Assembly (NCBI GenBank): GCA_009779335.1 | Contig: WREM01000063.1 | Location: 1 to 6,505 of the forward strand | Direction of reading: 5' to 3' | Origin: Streptococcaceae bacterium | Lineage (GTDB): Bacteria > Bacillota > Bacilli > Lactobacillales > Streptococcaceae | DNA length: 6,505 nt | In this document: piece by piece, positions 5,283-6,505 of the stretch | Layout of the letters: the number at the start of each line of letters is the position of its first letter | Numbering within the stretch: the first letter of the stretch is position 1 | Position numbers and translations under genes: made by a program | The notes under the pieces: generated by a model | Seen by the model: the letters and a program-made list of their open reading frames with translations, nothing else | Told to the model about the DNA's origin: nothing | The model's database searches: none

Positions 5283-6505
5283 ATGAATAAAAATGAATTC
5301 AAGGATTTTCTAACCTCTCACACTTTCTATTACACTCGCCCTCAATATGCCATGAAATATGGTGTTTTTACCTTTGAAGAAAATGGGGAAATTAAAGGTG
5401 TTGGAGGACAATTTGAAAATTTTTGGCGAATAGAAGAAAATCAACTTCAATTATTTGCAGACAATAGTTTCGAACAACATAGCGTTACCTTTAATATTCC
5501 TGAAAATTCTGAGGACTGGGAAAATGGCATGATGGCTCATTCAGCGTCGAACGGTGCATGGATGGCACTTGTTATGACTGATATTGAAAGGCCAGAACAA
5601 CTTACAGTATCTGATAATTTAGGGGAAATGAGAACCTTCTATGAAAAGGGAGAAGCCCGACAAGCATTAGAGAAGCTTGCATCAGAAGATAAAACCATTG
5701 ATGGTGAGAGTAAAAATGGTTATATAGTCGTTCCACGTAAAGCGTTGGATTTAGGGATGGATGTTTATGATGAGATTCATTATACACTTGAACCACCAAA
5801 AGAGTCGTATCCTTGGTTGTCTAACAAGCTCCTTATTCGTTTTCCTGATTTGGCCAAGATTGATACGACGATAGCAAAACTAAGAATGTATGGAGATGCT
5901 TCATCTCAGTTCCTTGGTTTGTCTAGTGCAGTCGCTAAAAATACTTATATATTAAGGATTGCAGATATCAATCTTATTGGCGGTTCATATTATTTCAATA
6001 CAGATAACTTTCCAAACTATGAGCAAAAACTTCAAAATCTGATTAAGAAGATAAGTGCAGACTTAGGTGTTATGCATGAAAACATTGTGTTATATGGAGG
6101 CTCAAGAGGCGGGACGGGAGCTCTTTATCATGGTCTTCTAGGAGGCTATAAATCTTTAGCTATAGATCCTATTGTGAACCGATTATACTCACCGAAAATG
6201 CATGATGCTCAACTTATGTTTGATTTCATTCCTGATTCTTTTACAGATAAATTTGATGCAGTTATTGCACAGTCTCAACAACAAAAAGAAAACGTTAAAA
6301 TAATTTGCAGTTCAAATGTCCCAGCGACATTTCAATATATAAAAAATTGGAAGGTATCAAAAGATAAAGTAGAGTTTCTAAACATCAACCTGAATCTTTC
6401 AAAAGAACATGACGATACTTATAATCATGGAATGCTTATTAGAAAGACAGTCCCTCTCCAACTCAGTATTATCAATCAATTTTTATATGATATGGATATT
6501 GAGAA
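5283..6505 (+). CDS. XcbB/CpsF-family-like capsular polysaccharide biosynthesis protein, 3'-truncated by window edge
   Basis: An ATG with AGGAA about 6 nt upstream opens a frame that stays open for 407 codons to the end of the window, so the C-terminus is missing. The N-terminal ~100 residues are rich in aromatic and beta-type segments (YYTRPQYAMKYGVF, FENFWRIEENQLQLF). The second half looks like an alpha/beta-hydrolase fold: strand IVLYGG, then the nucleophile-elbow-like GGSRGG at 272-277 (Ser274) and a later His, with His376 or His382 (HDDTYNHG) as candidates; the acid residue is not obvious. I assign it from memory of the XcbB/CpsF group, named after a meningococcal serogroup X capsule gene of unclear reaction; the streptococcal accessory-Sec acetyltransferase Asp2 has a comparable Ser-His arrangement. 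It is the third gene of the C-D-E operon. An acyl-transfer or esterase role on the glycan made by copy D is my inference. Confidence 0.7.
   Translation, partial: MNKNEFKDFLTSHTFYYTRPQYAMKYGVFTFEENGEIKGVGGQFENFWRIEENQLQLFADNSFEQHSVTFNIPENSEDWENGMMAHSASNGAWMALVMTDIERPEQLTVSDNLGEMRTFYEKGEARQALEKLASEDKTIDGESKNGYIVVPRKALDLGMDVYDEIHYTLEPPKESYPWLSNKLLIRFPDLAKIDTTIAKLRMYGDASSQFLGLSSAVAKNTYILRIADINLIGGSYYFNTDNFPNYEQKLQNLIKKISADLGVMHENIVLYGGSRGGTGALYHGLLGGYKSLAIDPIVNRLYSPKMHDAQLMFDFIPDSFTDKFDAVIAQSQQQKENVKIICSSNVPATFQYIKNWKVSKDKVEFLNINLNLSKEHDDTYNHGMLIRKTVPLQLSIINQFLYDMDIE

Noticed and set aside
5602..5799. Minus-strand open frame inside gene E
   Set aside because: It is antisense to the continuous 407-codon frame of gene E, and nothing in its translation is recognisable.
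1..6505. Mobile element, CRISPR array, tRNA or rRNA
   Set aside because: No transposase, integrase, terminal repeats, regularly spaced repeats or tRNA-like cloverleaf could be seen, so the island idea rests on gene content and composition only.

Overview
The window looks like a streptococcal chromosome (Firmicutes). It opens with the end of scpB followed by an overlapping rluB, a conserved housekeeping pair in Streptococcus. The ScpB and RluB proteins read as close relatives of the streptococcal ones, Shine-Dalgarno sites are strong, and base composition is low in G+C. I cannot name the species from sequence alone.

Region 1 (1-1185) is housekeeping: the 3' part of scpB (chromosome segregation), complete rluB (23S rRNA pseudouridine synthase), and a perfect 15-bp hairpin terminator that serves both rluB and the convergent gene behind it.

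Region 2 (1184-6505, runs off the window) is an AT-richer accessory island for glycan synthesis. It holds four paralogous proteins that share a MTNWITRF-like N-terminus and resemble the Gtf3-like family of GT-B sugar transferases, which includes bacterial galactofuranosyl- and glucosyltransferase-type enzymes. Copy A (355 aa) is on the minus strand and copy B (351 aa, TTG start) is on the plus strand. They diverge from a 149-bp intergenic region with two facing extended -10 promoters inside an imperfect inverted repeat. After a 247-bp spacer containing a possible gene remnant, a second plus-strand unit begins: copy C (177 aa), copy D (336 aa) and gene E, separated by 14 and 20 nt and therefore very likely one operon. 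Gene E is cut by the window end and resembles the XcbB/CpsF family of capsule biosynthesis proteins, with an alpha/beta-hydrolase-like GGSRGG motif.

The most notable item is copy C. It is an in-frame, well-translated protein that keeps the N-terminal (acceptor-side) Rossmann domain and a tail resembling the C-terminal helix of its paralogues, but lacks the whole nucleotide-sugar-binding domain. Copy B keeps the full length but has changed positions in the presumed donor site. Together this suggests a set of two likely active enzymes (A, D), one diverged or altered-specificity member (B) and one half-enzyme (C), linked to a capsule-type or acyl-transfer-type protein (E). The modified glycan and the acceptor are not visible in this window.
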